Shown here: in pieces, positions 61,938-64,000 of the stretch
How the letters are laid out: every line of letters starts with the position of its first letter
Numbering within the stretch: the stretch's first letter is position 1
NCBI RefSeq assembly: GCF_014640255.1
Contig: NZ_BMGP01000001.1
Location: 659,850 to 723,849 of the forward strand
DNA: 64,000 bases
Source: Subtercola lobariae
GTDB lineage: Bacteria; Actinomycetota; Actinomycetes; Actinomycetales; Microbacteriaceae
Direction of reading: 5' to 3'
Notes under the pieces: model-generated
Seen by the model: the letters and a program-made list of their open reading frames with translations, nothing else
Told to the model about the DNA's origin: nothing
Database searches by the model: none
Made by a program: the position numbers and the translations under genes

Positions 61938-62996
61938 ATGTCGACGAACGACAAGGCCGGAACGACAAGCACGAGTACGAACGAAGATTCAAGCGAAACA
62001 GCGAGTGCGACCGAAGCGGCGAGCAGTGCGCGCATTCGTACAGTGGCCGTAGAGGAGCATTTTCGCACGCCCGAGCTTGCGGCCGTGCTCGACGGTCCCG
62101 AGCGGCTGATGCCGCCGATTCTCGGCGCGAAGCTCGCCGATCTCGGCGACGCGAGAATCGCCGACATGGACGAGGTCGGCATCGACGTGCAGGTGCTGTC
62201 GTCTGCGGCGACTCAGGTGCATTCGATGGAGCCCCAGACGGCCATTTCGGTGTCTGCCGGGGCTAACGATGCGCTCGCGAAGGCGGTTGCCGAGCATCCG
62301 ACCCGCTTCGCAGGCTTGGCGACACTCGCGACCCCCGACCCAGAGGCCGCAGCCAGAGAACTCGAGCGCAGTGTCACCGAGCTCGGCTTCGTGGGCGCGA
62401 TGATCTACGGGCCGACCCACGGTAACTACCTCGATCACGACTCGTTCACGCCCATTCTCGAGGCGGCCGAAGCGCTCGGGGTGCCTCTGTACCTGCACCC
62501 GACGTATGTTCCCGCGGCGGTGGTCGATGCGTATTACTCCGACCTGCCTGGGGAGTTCGGCATGATGCTGTCGACCGGCGGCATGGGCTGGCACTACGAG
62601 ACGGCCGTGCATGCGATGCGGCTGATTTTGTCGGGGGTGTTTCAGCGGTACCCGAAGCTGCAGATCATTCTCGGGCACGACGGCGAAGGAATTCCCTTCT
62701 ATATCGGGCGCACCATCAAGGTGATGCATCGCGCGTCACCCGAGATGTCGGCGCACGTCGGGCATGCCTGGAAGAACAACTTCTACGTCTCGACGAGCGG
62801 GTTCTTCACCGACGCGCCGTTTCAGACGGTGCTCGGCACGACGCCGATCGACCGCATTCTGTTCGCCATGGACTACCCGTACGCCCGCGATCCCGAGGCA
62901 ATCGAATGGGCTCGCAGCACGACGACCCTCGACGATGCGTCGAGGCGCAAAGTGCTGCACGAGAACTCAGACCGGCTGTTCAAGCTGACCCCGTAG
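61938..62996 (+). CDS. Amidohydrolase, gamma-resorcylate-decarboxylase-like
   Basis: This 352-aa protein belongs to amidohydrolase_2 (ACMSD-like). Metal ligands are recognisable: E-E-H-F in VAVEEHFRTPEL, His in YLHPTYVP, His in LGHDGEGIPF and Asp in FAMDYPYA. Sequence and order resemble 2,6-dihydroxybenzoate (gamma-resorcylate) decarboxylases, which convert it to resorcinol, but a hydrolase role is not excluded. AGAGAGGA precedes ATG 61938. A Ser/Thr-rich first 30 residues is odd for the family. It heads the operon with the SDR and aldehyde dehydrogenase. Confidence 0.88.
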   Translation: MSTNDKAGTTSTSTNEDSSETASATEAASSARIRTVAVEEHFRTPELAAVLDGPERLMPPILGAKLADLGDARIADMDEVGIDVQVLSSAATQVHSMEPQTAISVSAGANDALAKAVAEHPTRFAGLATLATPDPEAAARELERSVTELGFVGAMIYGPTHGNYLDHDSFTPILEAAEALGVPLYLHPTYVPAAVVDAYYSDLPGEFGMMLSTGGMGWHYETAVHAMRLILSGVFQRYPKLQIILGHDGEGIPFYIGRTIKVMHRASPEMSAHVGHAWKNNFYVSTSGFFTDAPFQTVLGTTPIDRILFAMDYPYARDPEAIEWARSTTTLDDASRRKVLHENSDRLFKLTP

Positions 62997-63049
62997 ACGA
63001 CCGCACAAGCTGACCACCCAACCGACTTAAATGAGGAGTCGAAAAAACA

Positions 63050-63931
63050 ATGGACTACCAGAACAAGACCGCGTTCATCACGGCAGGCGCGAGCGGAATG
63101 GGCAAGCGCTTCGCCGAACAAGTCGTCGAACGTGGCGGCAACGTCGTGATCGCCGACGTCGACATGGCGGCGGCGAACCGCCTGGCTAGTGAACTGGGCG
63201 GCCTGGCGGTGGAGTGCAACGTGCGAAGCACCGAGCAGGTCGACGCAGCGCGCGATGCCGCGCTCGAACGCTTCGGCAACGTCGACATCGTGATGAGCCA
63301 CGCCGGCATCACGAAGGCGAGCCCCATCGTGAACCTCACCGATGACGACTGGACGGTGATGTTCGACCTGAACGTGATCGGCATGGCGCGGGTACTGCGT
63401 GCGTTCATACCGCACCTCACCGAGCGCGGGTCGGGTCATGTCATCATGACCACTTCGTCGCTCGCACTGATTCCCGGGCATCCACTCGGCCCGCTCACCG
63501 CGCACTACATCGCCTCGAAGGCCGCAGTCATCGGGCTGGCCCAGGTGACGGCCTTGGCTCTGGCTCCGCACGACATCGGCGTGACACTGTTCTCGCCCGA
63601 CCTCACGAAGACGAACTTCGGTACGCCCCCTCCCGGTGTCGAGCGGCCGAAGGGCGTCATGGCTCTTGAAAGGCAGACGCCTGAACAGGCTGTGGATGTT
63701 CTGCTCGACGCCCTCGACAACGGCCGTTTTCTCGCCTCGGCGACCCCCGATTATGAGCGGCTGCTCGCCAAGCAGGCGGCAGTGCTGCTCGACCCGCTGG
63801 CCTTCGCCGACGAGTACCCCGCCCCGCCGAGTGCGGCGCCTGCCGCAGAGACCGCTGCAGAGACCACCGCGGCGACCCCCGAGCACGCACCCGCAACCCC
63901 GACGCCCGCACCCCAGACGCAAGGAGCATGA
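63050..63931 (+). CDS. Short-chain dehydrogenase/reductase (SDR)
   Basis: This 293-aa classical SDR has the cofactor loop ITAGASGMGKRFAE (10-23), an acidic NAD-type residue in VIADVDM, catalytic Ser in MTTSSLALI and Y-I-A-S-K in LTAHYIASKAA. The last 40 residues are Pro/Ala/Thr-rich (from about 258) and beyond the family. GAGGAG precedes the ATG. It overlaps the next gene by ATGA and follows the decarboxylase-like gene by 53 nt, so it likely acts in the same aromatic or alcohol catabolic pathway. Confidence 0.92.
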   Translation: MDYQNKTAFITAGASGMGKRFAEQVVERGGNVVIADVDMAAANRLASELGGLAVECNVRSTEQVDAARDAALERFGNVDIVMSHAGITKASPIVNLTDDDWTVMFDLNVIGMARVLRAFIPHLTERGSGHVIMTTSSLALIPGHPLGPLTAHYIASKAAVIGLAQVTALALAPHDIGVTLFSPDLTKTNFGTPPPGVERPKGVMALERQTPEQAVDVLLDALDNGRFLASATPDYERLLAKQAAVLLDPLAFADEYPAPPSAAPAAETAAETTAATPEHAPATPTPAPQTQGA

Positions 63932-64000
63932 CGTACATGACGACGACGACAACAACCTCAGCACCGACCACCATCGACCGCAACGAACTCTTCGTCGACG
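63928..64000 (+). CDS. Aldehyde dehydrogenase, N-terminus (partial)
   Basis: The first 24 codons are present (MTYMTTTTTTSAPTTIDRNEL then FVD). TIDRNELFVDG-type starts are common in NAD-dependent aldehyde dehydrogenases, but the window ends too early to prove it. The ATG overlaps the SDR stop, and a second ATG at 63937 is possible. Confidence 0.45.
   Translation, partial: MTYMTTTTTTSAPTTIDRNELFVD

Noticed and set aside
1..64000. CRISPR array
   Set aside because: No regularly spaced short repeats with unique spacers were seen; the repeats found are long direct repeats, tandem 15-mers or decayed gene copies.

Overview
This window looks like a high-GC actinobacterial chromosome, most probably Microbacteriaceae. 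The basis is GC-rich codon use, a LAXTG-type sortase signal on a glycosidase, an F420-type luciferase-like oxidoreductase, DUF2510/SHOCT and DUF4349 proteins, and several promoters whose -10 box sits 7-8 nt before the start codon, as expected for leaderless mRNAs. The family placement is an inference; no rRNA or tRNA gene was found.

Region 1 (about 1-8 kb) is a patchwork of small defence and toxin-antitoxin modules: an orphan HsdR-N nuclease, a toxin/ribbon-helix-helix pair, a Nudix hydrolase, a truncated nuclease, a DUF2510-SHOCT protein, an IS21 IstB remnant fused to a SHOCT tail, a nuclease-like hypothetical protein, and a VbhA/Fic pair. Between the modules lie at least five remnants, all on the minus strand, of an SSB-like OB-fold gene. 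All share the short stretch coding RASIRLG or a close variant.

Region 2 (8-23.5 kb) is a class 1 DISARM locus on one strand: C5-cytosine methyltransferase, drmD, drmMI, drmA, drmB, drmC and a Vsr endonuclease. drmMI carries an in-frame TAA near its C-terminus, after which the same frame continues for 140 codons to the drmA start. The system may be impaired or may make a split methylase.

Region 3 (23.6-28.2 kb) contains the most unusual item. A SIR2-SLOG protein resembling the Thoeris effector ThsA overlaps a gene for a short ThiC (phosphomethylpyrimidine synthase) homologue whose terminal cysteine cluster is C-x2-C-x3-C instead of the usual C-x2-C-x4-C. No TIR gene is nearby. Two roughly 430-bp copies of part of a GIY-YIG/DUF2075 gene flank this pair as direct repeats.

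Region 4 (28.2-38.9 kb) is mixed: an ABC exporter with a secreted Cys-containing protein, a gene broken by a TAG, an Eis-type acetyltransferase, an aldo/keto reductase, a pRiA4b ORF-3 protein, an AbiE-like antitoxin/nucleotidyltransferase pair, and a frameshifted DUF4253 gene.

Region 5 (39-64 kb) reads as ordinary chromosome: DUF4349 lipoprotein, class II amidotransferase, a 1.6-kaa surface-anchored GH3 glycosidase with a ROK regulator, a NYN-domain protein, a TetR-ABC operon, a PfkB kinase, an APC permease/berberine-bridge-type oxidase operon, a large HExxH protein, a CsbD-like peptide, a luciferase-like oxidoreductase, and the start of an aromatic catabolic operon (gamma-resorcylate-decarboxylase-like amidohydrolase, SDR, aldehyde dehydrogenase).
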